From Sinotaia quadrata (taxonomy: Eukaryota; Mollusca; Gastropoda; Architaenioglossa; Viviparidae): a stretch of DNA of 64,000 nt. The translations under genes and the position numbers were made by a program. The notes beneath the pieces are model-generated. The model worked only from the letters and a program-made list of their open reading frames with translations. It did no database searches and was not told the origin of the DNA. The stretch lies in contig CM054179.1 of assembly GCA_028829895.1 (NCBI GenBank), forward strand, positions 37,075,117 through 37,139,116. Direction: 5' to 3'. The number at the start of each line of letters is the position of its first letter. The first letter of the stretch is position 1. Shown one piece after another: positions 1 to 11,389 of this stretch.

Positions 1-354
1 TCTTTAAGCAAAGAAAATTGCGTGATATAGGAATTATGCTGGGGGAAGAAACTAAAGACAAAGGAATGTATTTGATACAAGAGATAACTCGACAACAATT
101 TAAAGTATGCCGATTACTCTGTGATATACGATAAGTGTTAATAAATTAAAACGTTTACAGGCTGAAAACTGCAGTTTATATATTAGACAGTGTGTGTTGA
201 GACTGTCAATAACAAGAAGCACACACAACATAACGCATGCGCATGCAGTAAGAATACAAAAGAACTCGACAGCTTGTTTCCCTTTTTACAATAGTTTATT
301 CCATTCGCATCACAAAAAATGAGCATGTTGAAGGGGCCATGTATAATGGGGCAT
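1..354. other. Unique AT-rich DNA, no gene seen
   Basis: I see no homology, splice-bounded exon or repeat here. A short open frame on the minus strand covers part of it, but its composition is not protein-like. Given the Hox exon further on, this is 3' intergenic DNA of that gene. Confidence 0.6.
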
Positions 355-450
355 TGTTGTGTTTTGATTAATTCAATAACCAAAAATATTCTGTTTAAGT
401 TATGTTGTGTTTTGATTAATGCAATAACTAAAGATATTCTGTTTACGGTT
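355..450. repeat. Tandem duplication, 48-bp unit, 2 copies
   Basis: The unit begins TGTTGTGTTTTGATTAAT at 355 and again at 403. The copies differ by a few substitutions. Confidence 0.8.
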
Positions 451-595
451 TTGTTATTCAGAGCTATTTTAATTAGTGGCATAATTAATAGCCACTTTAT
501 TTCTTCTATCTCAATCAATTAATTATGTTTCACTGTTGAAACAGTCATCTAACGGGTACAATAGGGACATTGTTTTCATTACGATATACATTTAA

Positions 596-685
596 GACAC
601 TTATGTAATGAAGACGCACCTTTGGGACACTGACGTAATGAAGACGCACCTTTGGGACACTGACGTAATGAAGATGTACATATGG
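596..685. repeat. Minisatellite, 30-bp unit, 3 copies
   Basis: Units start with GACACT at 596, 626 and 656 and contain AATGAAGACGCACCTTTGG. The third copy is degenerate. Confidence 0.85.
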
Positions 686-1925
686 GTCATTTACATAAAA
701 ACATGCACACGCACAAGCTAGGGTCAACTTTGTGAAATTTACAGTGATTGTTCTTGATTAGCGTGTGTACTCTATGACTAAATAAATACATGTGAATAGT
801 TCACTGCCACCCCCTACCCCCACCCCCCACCCCTCAATATCTGTTCAGAACTCATCCGTTTCCCTCCTGCACATTGAAATGTTCACTGATAGACGTCATA
901 TTGCTCATTGCATTCAGTCGCATTTTGATAATGATAACAATGAACATTGCGAATTGTCGTGACGTGATACACTCTTGGCCAGAGGCACGCAATATCTGTC
1001 GGCGATAAATGTTATACGCGTTACTTACTTGGGTATTAACTGTATTCAAACACTAAGCAGAAATACAAACTCAAGCTTAAATTACGGTGTTCGACACTAG
1101 ATGTCAAACATGTAATTAAGTATCATCTGTGGTGAGTTTTCTCACTCAGTTAGACATAAGTATTCAACCTACTGAGTTACTGAACGGGAGTTGCCTAGAT
1201 CCAATCAAGAAATCCAAGTAAGCAAATTTAAAGTTATCTGCCCATGACAGAGATGCACCAGCGAGTGACTCTTAGGAAAATAATACGTTGATACACTTAG
1301 AAGATAGTGACGATTTTATTTTAAATGTTTAGTACAGTTATCTGCTGTATACAGAGTTTTTTTGTTTTTTTTACATCTGAAGCATGTACTCTCGTGATTT
1401 CATATGTAGAATGATAAAACAAGAACGTTTTAAATGAATATATTTATTGTGATGTTACACCTGTCGCAAATTTACTAGAAATCATAAAGTCTTGTAACGA
1501 AAAGTACGCGGTCATTGATTAAGATAAATTTCGCTAAGTCCATTTTATATCGGAATAATTATCACGTGCTCTTAACTATATGTACTTACATCATAGGTTG
1601 CGCTTATGTCTCTTCTTTTATAGTCAACTTGCAATTAGAATGTGTTATTGTTATACTATTTAAGTTACGATTATATCATTTCTTTTACAGTCAACTTGCA
1701 TTACAATTTGTTATTGTTATTATTATGAGAATAAGAAAACATTGCACAGCTAAAATATTGAAGGATCTTTAAAGATGAAATATAGAACATCTTTACAGCT
1801 AGTGAATTAAGAACGTGTTTGCATCTGGCGAATAGAAATAACTTTACGGTTGAAAAGTGGAGACATCTCTTTACACCGAGCAATACAGAAATCTTTAAAG
1901 CAGAGAAATGGAAACCTCTTTCCGG
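686..1925. other. Unique AT-rich DNA
   Basis: No gene is recognised. A C-rich run lies near 808-833. The remaining sequence is AT-rich and its open frames are short with no recognisable domain. Confidence 0.55.
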
Positions 1926-2123
1926 CTGAAAAATAGACAAACATGTCAAACTGATATAAAAAAATTCTGTACCGCTGAAAAATAGACAAACATGTCAAAC
2001 TGATATAAAAAAATTCTGTACCGCTGAAAAATAGACAAACATGTCAAACTGATATTAAAAAATTCTGTACCGCTGAAAAATAGACAAACATGTCAAACTG
2101 ATATAAAAAAATTCTGTACAGCT
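1926..2123. repeat. Minisatellite, 49-bp unit, 4 copies
   Basis: Units start CTGAAAAATAGACAAACATG at 1926, 1975, 2024 and 2073, exactly 49 bp apart. The copies are nearly identical, so the expansion is recent. Related single GCTGAAAA blocks to the left suggest older degenerate units. Confidence 0.95.
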
Positions 2124-3426
2124 GAAAACTGGAGAAATGTAAAGCATCGCGTCTGACAATAAATAGAGATTATTTAAATTGTTGATGTTGTAAGAGCGTG
2201 CAAAGCGGATTAATCGGTACCCTAACACACACGACTTACCTGACTCATCAAATCGTGTAGCACATTTCTTAATGCACTTTTATTTAATAATTCACTCAAT
2301 ATTATTCATAGGAAAATATTTCAATCAGTGGTAAGGATTTAATATTAAATGCATGAATATATTACATCATGTAAAATACCAATTTTAACCCAGCAGAGGG
2401 ATCAGAGAGGAAATATAGGCCTACTAGACCAGAAAGATCATTAGTGAATGATTGTCTGAGGAGTGTCGGAGAAGTATTTCAGAGTTGCTTGGGATTGGCT
2501 GTGACAGTTCATTTTGCAGTACTCGGTTTGCACGATAAACACAGTCTTGCATTTATGAACTGACATTGCCCGCGGATCTTATTTCATTGACGTCTGACAT
2601 ACCACTTCACGCAATAGAAAAGTTAAATCTATATATAGAAAAGGGTTCAAAGCGAATGATTGGTAATATATCATAAATTATCGTATGCACAATGGCTTTA
2701 TTTTCTGAATGGGGTCGACTGAGGTTTTGTAGATTTTTCTTGTGCAACTGCAGAGGAAAAACGTTAGCAACGCCACCTATGTCGGAAACAGAGAAGGCGA
2801 TATACGAACAGGAAAAGATGAAGTTAAAATAGCAGAAGGTCAAGGGACACACACGTATTCATATTTCAATTTTTGGCATGACAAGATCTAGTCTCAGACA
2901 ACCAAAACATATGCAATAACATGAGAGCTTAAAGTAGCTTAGGTGTGGTCAGACGAATGCGCGTTCCTTACGATCCACACAAACAGGTGTCAATTAAAAG
3001 AGTTAATTAAATTTAGCACAAATATACAAATCCATTCACACGTTACAGTGAATGAATTAGAGAGAGAAAATTCAATAAATAGTCTTCATTGAGGATACAA
3101 ATGTTCTCGTTATGAAAGAGTTATTAATGTGTACATCTCTGCTTTCTGACCTCGTTATCATTGCTATCTAATTGTTCAATTTCAGCCGTTTTCCCATTTC
3201 CTCCTATATTATTATGTTATAATTTCATCTGGGGTTTAGAAATAAGAAGCAAAACACTATATATCTGTGACGAAGGCTTGTCTTGTGTACAGATCTGTGA
3301 CGTAGCCTTTCCTTGTATACAGTTCGTTAATCTTTTTTCCTAGTATTATACACTGATGTCTATGGAATGAAATATGCAAATACTCAGAAACATTGTGTAC
3401 TTATATAAATAGAGGTGTAATACTCA
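2124..3426. other. Unique AT-rich DNA
   Basis: No coding homology or RNA gene is recognised. There is a short imperfect duplication near 3268-3318 (CTGTGACG...CTTGTGTACAG). Confidence 0.5.
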
Positions 3427-3430
3427 TTAA

Positions 3431-3493
<63 letters not shown>
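3427..3493. repeat. (CA)n microsatellite
   Basis: About 65 bp of almost pure CA dinucleotide. Confidence 0.98.
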
Positions 3494-3860
3494 CTCTAGC
3501 AATCCCCTCAGATCCACTTTACTCCCAAGCCTCAGACGAATACTGACAACAAAATAGCCCACAAATTATTTTTTTTAAAACAAATAAATAATATTTTAAA
3601 AATCAAATTAGAAGAACATGAATAATGCAGAAATGCTTGCAGTACAAAAGATGTACACAAAACAACACTTACAGTATAAACAAAATACCTCTTGCTGTGT
3701 ACAAACCCATCTTTCTTTGAACACACAAATCTTCTAAGCACACAAGCAGACGCAATAAACTTACACAGGTTCTACACAGTTCAACACACGCTCTCTCTCA
3801 TCCTACCTGTCCGTCTATGTATGTCAGCCTTTCAATATTTCTTTCCGTCTGTCTCTCTCT

Positions 3861-4066
3861 CTGTTTGTTTGTCTTACAATGTACCTGTCTTTCTTGTACA
3901 TAAAACGTGTACAATCATTTAAAACATCTCTGTTTGTTTATCTTACAATGTACCTGTCTTTCTTGTACATAAAACGTGTACAATCATTTAAAACATCTCT
4001 GTTTGTTTATCTTACAATGTACCTGTCTTTCTTGTACATAAAACGCGTACAATCATTTAAAACATC
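3861..4066. repeat. Minisatellite, 69-bp unit, 3 copies
   Basis: Units start CTGTTTGTTT at 3861, 3930 and 3999 and include AATGTACCTGTCTTTCTTG. The period is divisible by three, so a frame runs through all three copies (repeated YLSFLYIKR). This is periodicity, not a gene. Confidence 0.95.
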
Positions 4067-4146
4067 GTGGAAGAGGCCAACGTAAAATAAATTAAAATAT
4101 CGAAAACATTTCTTTCTTTTCCCGCATCACCTGCAATCATTTGTTA

Positions 4147-4398
4147 TTTGTATATTGTATCAGTTAACGGGAGTGAGATAACAGCATTCCTGTAATATCT
4201 GAATCATATATATATTATTATACTAAACTTTCTTATTTATGTATTGTATCAGTTAATGGGAGTGATTTAACAGCATTCCTGTAATATCTTAATTATATAT
4301 ATATATTATTATTATACTAAATTTTCTTATTTATATATTGTATCAGTTAACGGGAGTGAGATAACAGCATTCCTGTAATATCTGAATTATATATATGA
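4147..4398. repeat. Minisatellite, ~90-bp unit, 3 copies
   Basis: ATTGTATCAGTTAA recurs at 4154, 4243 and 4337, followed each time by GGGAGTGA and a TA-rich segment. Length variation lies in the TA and TTA runs. Confidence 0.9.
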
Positions 4399-5475
4399 CT
4401 AAGATATTTTGCACCAGCCAAAGGTACACACTATTTTCTGTATTTATTATAAACAACAAAGATTTTATTAGCAAAATAGCTCTTGCAGAGACGCCATAAT
4501 GGCATGAAATTAACTATGGATACACCACGTGTATGCTTTAGTCACAAGAAGATGAAGGGTTAAGAGGTAAATGACATATTTTTTGTCATTTTCTTCATTG
4601 ACAGGATATGCTGGTTCTAGAAGCCAGTATCACGTATTACAAGTACGCATTTCATTATATGTTTAATCATCGATTATCTTTCTTGCACGGACTTGATATT
4701 CTCACCTATTCAGTACAGGACGTTGTTTTCAGAAAGAAAAAAAAGAGAAACGAAAGGAAATTTTTAAAAAGTACATTGAAGAATAGTTTTTTTGATCATA
4801 ATAAAGAAATGAAATAAAAAGTTCACTTGTCTTTGGCAATATAACAGTTAACAATAATGAACGTTACAATCCCAACCGGAGTTGGACTGTCTCTTTCACA
4901 TTACCCTGAAATTAAAATCAACTTATTACGAGTATCATCATATCCAGTGAAAGAACTGTTTGAGTGGCTCAAGTCATTTCTACCAAAAATTGTCTCCCCT
5001 ACACGTGGGCTAGGTAGAATGTGCCATGAGAAAAGTAATTTGACCAAATCCTCGTCTCCATGACGACAATGTTTTTTTCTTTATTTTGTGTGTCTCCATG
5101 TTATTAGTATCAATTTTCTATTTTATATTAATACCATATAATGCTAGAACATACAAAAAGTGATATTCATTCTGTTATGTCATATTCATAATGGTATCAA
5201 ATCAATTCATATCATAAATGCACATGTCAATCATGTTACAGTTTCTTGCAATAAATGTCCATGATTGATAGAAATGTAACAATAAAACAGTAATGCTAAT
5301 TATTATGATACAGCTAGTGTTCTTTAGTTTTTAAGAAATGTGCAAAAGAGCGCAGCACACGATCAACAAAAAAAGCAACAACAAACACAAAGGAAAGAAA
5401 AATGACACCATGTAATATCGAACACAGCCAACATTTCTATGGGGGAGGGACCCAAAGAGTTATGTCTGATCTCTT
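4399..5475. other. Unique AT-rich DNA
   Basis: Nothing recognisable. Open frames of 60-70 codons lack domains and have AT-driven composition. Confidence 0.5.
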
Positions 5476-5668
5476 CCAACAGCCTCTGCTCATAAAAAAG
5501 TTGTCTTATATGCTGTCTGAAACCATTCGAACAGCCCAGCCTGTGCTCATAAAATGGGTGTCTAGTCTGCTAGGTGAAACTATTCCAACAGCATGCGCTC
5601 ATAAAAACGGTTGTCTAGTCTGCTCTCTAATACTATCACAACAGTCAGTGCTCATAAGGAGCAGAATA
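5476..5668. repeat. Degenerate minisatellite, ~52-bp unit, ~4 copies
   Basis: The motif CTCATAAAA followed by GTCTAGTCTGCT and CAACAG recurs about four times with many substitutions. Confidence 0.75.
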
Positions 5669-6664
5669 AACTCTATTCTTTAAATTTCTTGCAACAGTCG
5701 GTGCTCCGAGAAAACAGATTCGCAAAGTGAACATCTTGGAAGACGTCAAGAGTTCTCTCCATTTGCGATGTTACATGTATGGAACGGGAGAGTGGGGGGC
5801 GATAAAAATCCAGGTATTGCTTCTCTCCACTTATTTATGATGATGTCATACCATTTCGCCTGAAGTAAAACTGATTATTAACTCTCTCGAATGTTAATCT
5901 GAATCAATATATTTTGCAGGAATGTGTAAGAGCATATATCATTATTTCCTTGCATTCGTTCTAGCCATTGCCTGCCGCTCTATATTTGCATTGAATGTTT
6001 TATCAACAGCAATAGAAACGACTGCATAGAATCCCATAGCACGACTATACAGCTTGAAATCTTCCTTGCAATTAAAATAAAACAAACAATTCTGAGCTTA
6101 TTCAGCTTTCAAACACATAGGCGCAGAGTGATGACAATGCACGGCGTGTGTACCTGTAATGAGATTAAACAAAGAAACACATTCCGAATATGATATTATA
6201 GATGTGATGTTTTTCATGAGTGCTTGTTTAGATGTTCGAGAGCACAACTCTGAACAATGATGTTATCAATGATTGTCTTCACAGACTGACTACTGGTTAT
6301 ATTTCATTTCTTGCTTCCAATATATTAAAAACATTATTTTGAAAAGATGTGCCAGATAGGATTATTGGTTCAAATTTCACATGTTACCTACGAATAAAAT
6401 CATTTGTTGTAACATGGCATTTTGTAAACTGCAAATTCTATAATTTTGCATACCCTAATGATAGACCCTAAGCGATTTAAATTTGCCTTGACGTAGTAAC
6501 TAGAGCGGATTTGCAGGATATTTTAGTCGTACTATTTTCAGAAAGAAAGGGGAATAATCTGTTGAATATTTAAATGTTACAAATGTGAAATCTTCACGTA
6601 TTTGTGTGACAAGCCTATGCTACAGCACTCATTACCTGGACAGTCTACGCTGATAAAGCATCAG

Positions 6665-6670
6665 TTTATT
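6665..6670 (-). terminator. Candidate polyA signal (distal)
   Basis: The plus strand reads TTTATT, so AATAAA is present on the minus strand about 525 bases past the Hox stop codon. The hexamer is common by chance in AT-rich DNA. Confidence 0.25.
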
Positions 6671-7031
6671 TTCAAAACGAGATCTGAATACGACATCCAC
6701 ACAAGAAATATCAACAACAGGGACAACCAAAGTTCTTCCTAGTGCGACAGCACATCAAAGAATGAAGCGACTTTAAAAGTACATTTTTAAAAGCATCGAA
6801 AACTTGTCAGACAATAGCTGTACAATGATGTGGGAGTTTTAGTAATAAATGACTGAGGATTACTCTCACTCACTCAGAAATGCCGATACAATATTTGACA
6901 TGTTATCAACACTGTAGGAGTTGAAGGGCTACATACCACTGTCATCATGACACAGAAAATATTCAAAGAGTTTTTGTGACTTCACTGTCAATTATCTTTG
7001 AAAAGTTTCATTGACATGAAATCTTGTATCG

Positions 7032-7037
7032 TTTATT
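7032..7037 (-). terminator. Candidate polyA signal (proximal)
   Basis: AATAAA on the minus strand, about 155 bases downstream of the Hox stop codon, is the nearest canonical hexamer. This is position-based inference only. Confidence 0.35.
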
Positions 7038-7193
7038 TTCGGCGTCACTAGTTTCCTATTCTCTGAGCAGAGAGAAAATAATGCTGATCTCCCCTGGCAG
7101 ATGTCAAAGAACAACGGCTCAATGCAGCATTGTTTCATGTATTAGCTCTTTCCACGTCTCTTTAGTGTTCGTAGAGTGTCAACCTGTCACCGA

Positions 7194-7477
7194 TCAATGC
7201 ATGCATGCGGTCACCTTGCGGTCTTCCGCTGCCTTCTCGAGTGCATTGGCAAGGTTCATGTTTTTCGCTATGTGTGACAACTTGTGGTCTTTCTTCCATT
7301 TCATTCGACGATTCTGGAACCATATCTTGATTTGTCGTTCTGTCAGGTTGAGTGCATGTGCAATTTCTATTCTTCGTCTGCGAGTGAGGTACTTGTTGTA
7401 GTGGAACTCCTTCTCCAGCTCCAAGGTCTGGTGACGCGTATACGACGTCCGAGATCGCTTCGTGTCGTTGTCGCCGT
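7194..7477 (-). CDS. Hox5: Hox5/Scr-like homeobox terminal exon (5' partial gene)
   Basis: This is the last coding exon of an Antennapedia-class Hox transcription factor, a sequence-specific nuclear DNA-binding protein that patterns the body axis. The exon begins at the acceptor AG (7479-7478) in phase 1, encodes five linker residues ending GDND, then a full 60-residue homeodomain (7463-7284), then 29 residues to a TGA at 7196-7194. Visible marks: RTSYTRHQ in the N-terminal arm, LELEKEFH in helix 1, [13 protein letters not shown] in helix 2, and helix 3 with [13 protein letters not shown], including W48, F49, Q50, N51 and R53. [10 protein letters not shown] and TSYTR favour Hox5/Scr, while KKDHKL after helix 3 is also seen in Hox4. 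The tail starts [12 protein letters not shown], which I believe resembles lophotrochozoan Hox5 but could not check. Less usual residues are H11, Y22 and K24. The upstream exon, with the start codon and hexapeptide, was not found. Hox class is near certain; the Hox5 label less so. Confidence 0.9.
7284..7463 (-). other. Homeobox (60 codons)
   Basis: Codons run from T1 (7463-7461) to H60 (7286-7284). No stop, indel or missing contact residue is seen. Q50 and N51 predict the usual TAAT-type core preference of central-class Hox proteins (family knowledge). Confidence 0.97.
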
Positions 7478-7495
7478 CTGAAACAAACAATACGA
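7478..7495 (-). other. Splice acceptor of the homeobox exon
   Basis: On the minus strand a T-rich tract reads GTATTGTTTGTTTCAG directly before the coding sequence. The AG is at 7479-7478, giving a phase 1 junction that leaves AC to complete the first codon. An intron just upstream of the homeobox is typical of Hox genes. Confidence 0.88.
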
Positions 7496-8283
7496 CAAAA
7501 ATGATTACTATAAAACTTTCGCATAACATTTATATTGTTTAGGTTTTACAGGACTTTCGACTTCTGCAAAAGAACAATAATAAATAGAGAAATTATTGAT
7601 AGCGGACTAAATCTCTTACAATATGTGAGTTTATGGCCTTGGTCGAGGCGAGTGTTGTGCTTAACATATTGGTTGCATTTAACTCGACTGTAAAGTCACA
7701 GTGTACAGACACGATTCTGTTTCTTCAGTCTTCTTTCCCCATTTCTCAGGAATCCAGGAGACATGTTGCTTCACACGAGAAAGTCATACAAGACAAAATA
7801 CAATAAAGGGCAAAGGACGGAATAAAAAGATTCCACCCACCCACCCTCATTCTCCTTTTCGATTGCTAATATTATAGGTTATTACACATCGAGGAACATG
7901 GTACACTTTTTCAAAGCTGAAGATGAATTTATTCCCATCCAGATCAGAACCACGACCTCGACGCCAAGGACCTATTGGGTCTCTTGCGTCACCCCGGACA
8001 GCAGAACGACCCAGATGACTGGTGTCCGTAGTAAGACCCACCTACTCTCCATCTGACAAGTCATAGGTAACATTATACTACAACTGTCGTACACTGACAG
8101 TGAAGAACGTGAGGGTAATACCCCGATTGCCTCCCAGTGCAAGCTGTTTCTTGAGCGCTCGACATGTGTAGGGAGCATATGGGTGCAAATTCATTTGTAA
8201 CGCCTGTTGTGCCAGGACTTTGTAATCTGTGTAATCGAGACAGCCAGTAAAGAAGGGAGATAGCCACTTGCCACCTCTACTTT

Positions 8284-8286
<3 letters not shown>
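7496..8286. other. Unique intronic DNA with a moderate-GC block
   Basis: This is presumed intron directly upstream of the homeobox exon. About 7920-8260 has higher GC and more even composition than the surroundings and no tandem structure. It could be an old dispersed repeat or a regulatory element; I recognise neither. Confidence 0.45.
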
Positions 8287-8375
<89 letters not shown>

Positions 8376-8446
8376 AACACACACACAAACACACACACAC
8401 ACAAACACACACACAAACACACACACACATACACACACACACACAT
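8287..8446. repeat. (CA)n microsatellite with CAAA interruptions
   Basis: About 160 bp of CA repeats. The first 80 or so are pure, then ACAAACACAC variants recur at regular spacing in the right half. It reads as poly-TH or poly-VC in translation; not coding. Confidence 0.98.
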
Positions 8447-8689
8447 CTATAAATAGTTGTAACCATTTTATTTTTAAACACTACAACTGAAATGTTATCA
8501 CTAATGAAACATGTTGTGACAAATATACATATCATTGCTATGTATGAAGTACATGTGTACAATTCTACAGTTTCTTGATGCTGGCGAAATGGAAATGCAT
8601 TATTAATATTAAAATAAAATTTATAAATTAATTCATAAACGATTCTTATTTGTTTCAACAATAAATGTATATATTTAATTTTTTATTTT

Positions 8690-8721
8690 TATTTTTTTTT
8701 TGGGGGGGGGAGAGGAGGGGT
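8690..8721. repeat. poly-T / poly-G junction
   Basis: A T run passes directly into a G run (TTTTTTTTGGGGGGGGG) and a GAGGAGGGG segment. The G tracts could form a quadruplex. Confidence 0.8.
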
Positions 8722-8797
8722 CAGTAAAGATCTTATAATAGTAAGTCGCCTTTAAGAGAAGCGGAACAGTTTCGCTAAACCACTCTACTCTCCACAC

Positions 8798-8802
<5 letters not shown>

Positions 8803-8860
<58 letters not shown>
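8803..8860. repeat. (CA)n microsatellite
   Basis: About 56 bp of pure CA repeat. Confidence 0.98.
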
Positions 8861-8861
<1 letters not shown>

Positions 8862-9415
8862 CGAATAAATCATTATACCCTCCAGAACAAATCACTATAC
8901 CCTACAGAATAAATCACTATACCCCCGAACAAATTACTATACCCTTCAGAACAAATCACTATACACCCACCCACCCAGAACAAATCATTAAACACTCCAG
9001 AACAAATCATTATACCCTTCAAAGCAACTCACTATCCCCCCCCCCCCCCCCGAAAAAATCATTATACGCTTCATAACAAATCATTATACCCTTAAGAACA
9101 AATCACTACCCCCACCCCCGAACAAATCAGTATACCCTTTAGGACAAATCACTATCCCTCAGAACAAATCACTACCCACCCACCCCCCTCGAACAAATCA
9201 GTATACCCTTCAGGACAAATCACTATCCCTCAGAACAAATCACTACCCACCCACCCTCGAACAAATCAGTATACCCTTCAGGACAAATCACTATCCCTCA
9301 GAACAAATCACTACCCTTCCCCGAGCAAATTATTATACCTTTCAGAACAAATCATTATACACTCCCCCCCCCCGCCCCGATCAAATCTCTATACCCTCCA
9401 GAACAAATTATATAA
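8862..9415. repeat. Degenerate ~20-bp minisatellite, ~25 units
   Basis: The core ACAAATCACTATACCCT recurs about every 20 bp, separated by variable C-rich spacers (CCCACCCACCC, poly-C at about 9036-9051). Substitution and C-run slippage make the array highly irregular. A local 70-bp block is itself repeated in 9110-9310. Confidence 0.9.
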
Positions 9416-9558
9416 AAACTAAAAATTAAAGTTCTCAAGCTATTCAAGATTAAAAATGTCATTATACCACAAAACTAAAGAAATACTATTTGTAAGAGCG
9501 CGGGCAACAAAAATAAATATATGTGGCCCACGGGACTGCAGCTAGACCACGCTTCTAC

Positions 9559-9668
9559 TATACCCCTCAGGACAAATCCCTTTACCCTGCACAACAAATC
9601 CCTATACCCTCCAGAACAAACCACTATATCCTGCATAGCAAACCTGTTTACCCTGCAGACCAAATCAT
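9559..9668. repeat. Outlying units of the ~20-bp minisatellite
   Basis: About five units with ACAAATCCCTATACCCT-like cores appear after a 140-bp non-repetitive gap, so the original array was probably longer and was interrupted. Confidence 0.8.
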
Positions 9669-10214
9669 CATTATATAATCAATTAGTGTGTGCTTGCGAA
9701 AACTGGAAATCTGTTGTCAAAATGCTTTTTGTGTACACTACAACATGCGGTATTGCATGTGTGTCCTATATCAGATTACTGACAAGCGAAAATGAAAAGG
9801 ATTCATATCATTTATATTAAACATAGCAAATTATTATCATACTCTTCGACAGATGTTGCTATTTGACAGTTGCTGAAATATTTAACGACTATTGACATCT
9901 TTGATACTGCTGGGCTGATTGGTCTGATGTTCTTGTGCTGTGTGAAAATCAAGTGATTGTGAATATGACCATCGGGAATATGTTAATATGTGTCCTAAGT
10001 TAGTAAGTGTGAAGCTGCTTATTGGCTCTCAAGAACAAAGATTACAAATTGATCGGATTTGTCACATGACTTTGGCGATATTATGATATGTACATTGTAG
10101 AGACAGTTTGAGAGCAATCGTGTGCATACTGGGAAATGATCAGTCAAATTGAATGTAAAGCAGTTGTTAGAAATTTAACAGCTGATAGATATGTAAATGC
10201 TAAGCTAGGATTCA
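9669..10214. other. Unique AT-rich DNA
   Basis: No feature recognised. Confidence 0.5.
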
Positions 10215-10505
10215 AGTATATCCATGTCAGAGAGTGAACAGACAATTTTCTTACTGGGGAGTAAGCAATATTTCTATTCAAAGAGTAGGCAAACTTTTAC
10301 CTATCGGGGAGTAAGCAATATTTCTATTCCAAAGAGTAGGCAAACTTTTTCCTATCGGGGAGTGAGCAATATTTCGTTTCAAAGAGTGAACAGATATTTT
10401 CGTAACGGGGAGTAAGCAATAATTTATATTCAAAGAATAGACATATATTTCATGTCGGGGAGTGAGCAATAGTTCCTCAAAGAGTGGTCAGACACTTGGT
10501 TCCAG
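10215..10505. repeat. Minisatellite, 50-bp unit, ~5 copies
   Basis: GTAAGCAAT or GTGAGCAAT recurs at 10261, 10311, 10362, 10412 and 10462. Each unit includes CAAAGAGTAGGCA and TATCGGGGA. Confidence 0.92.
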
Positions 10506-10539
10506 ATAGTGAGCACATCTGCATATACTTTAGTATTAA

Positions 10540-10765
10540 AGTAAAAGAGACACTAGTATAATCTTTAGTAAAGTAGACACTAGTATATACATTAGTTAAG
10601 CAGACTACATATACTTTAATAAAGCAGACTAAAGCAGACAGGAGCAAATACTGTAATAAAGCAGACTAGCGTATACTTTAGTATGCAGACACTAACATAT
10701 ACTTTAGTAGATCAGACTAGCATATTAAACTGTAGTAAAGCAGCCACGAGCATATCAATATGGGC
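10540..10765. repeat. Degenerate ~28-bp minisatellite
   Basis: The motif ACTAGTATATACTTTAGTAAAG(C)AGAC recurs about eight times with small indels. Confidence 0.8.
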
Positions 10766-10767
10766 CT

Positions 10768-11020
10768 ATATTGTATTCACAGCGTGAGCAGAACACTAGC
10801 ATATTGTTAGTGAGCAGACTAGCATATTTGTACTTGTATGTAGTGAAGTGGGTGCACATTGTATTCACAACGTGAGCAGAACACTAGCATATTGTTAGTG
10901 AGCAGACTAGCATATTTGTACTTGTATGTAGTGAAGTGGGTGCACATTGTAATCACAGCGGGAGCAGAACACTAGCATATCGATGCTTGAATGTATTGAA
11001 GTGGGCATACATTGTATTCA
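10768..11020. repeat. Minisatellite, 88-bp unit, ~3 copies
   Basis: TTGTATTCACA at 10771 and 10859, then TTGTAATCACA at 10947. Units share GAGCAGAACACTAGCATAT. The neighbouring 28-bp array also uses CAGACTAGCATAT, so the two are probably related. Confidence 0.9.
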
Positions 11021-11298
11021 GTGACGTATGTCATATAGTGACATACGAATCAACATTCTGATACAGGGTTATCTGTAAAAGTAAACATAAATTTGTTTTC
11101 GAAGGCGTACGTTAAGCTATGAAATGCATACATATATTGTGACTTCAAGACTTTAGAATTCTCGGAAGAACAAGATCAAATAACTTTTTGAAACATACTT
11201 TTATTCTGAAGAAGGCGTTTTGAAAACAAATTCAAACAAAATATAACCAACAAACATTAGGAAAGTTTTCAGTCAACAAAAATAAATACACCTGAATG

Positions 11299-11382
11299 TG
11301 AGCAAATAATTATTAATGTTATATTTATAATATAAATGTTTGTGAGCAAAGTAATTATTATCTTATTATATTTATAATACAC
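11299..11382. repeat. Imperfect duplication, ~45-bp unit
   Basis: TGTGAGCAAA followed by TAATTATTA and TATATTTATAATA occurs twice. Confidence 0.7.
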
Positions 11383-11389
11383 ACCCTTA

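Larger units (their letters stand above)
5669..7193. other. Unique DNA 3' of the Hox exon (probable 3' UTR in part)
   Basis: This unique, mostly repeat-free block lies directly downstream of the Hox stop codon on the minus strand. The part nearest 7193 should be 3' UTR. How far the UTR extends cannot be told from sequence alone. Confidence 0.5.

Noticed and set aside
1..7193. mir-10 (expected near Hox4/Hox5)
   Set aside because: I looked for ACCCTGTAGATCCGA and its complement in both orientations and saw no match; the locus may lie beyond the window.
7024..7401. Plus-strand frame opposite the homeobox
   Set aside because: Antisense shadow of the highly constrained homeobox.
7920..8050. tRNA-derived SINE
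   Set aside because: A weak box-B-like string (GGTTCTGATCT on minus) is present, but there is no convincing box A at proper spacing and no poly-A or repeat tail.
8287..8446. Long open frames of poly-TH or poly-CV
   Set aside because: Produced by the CA microsatellite read in codons.
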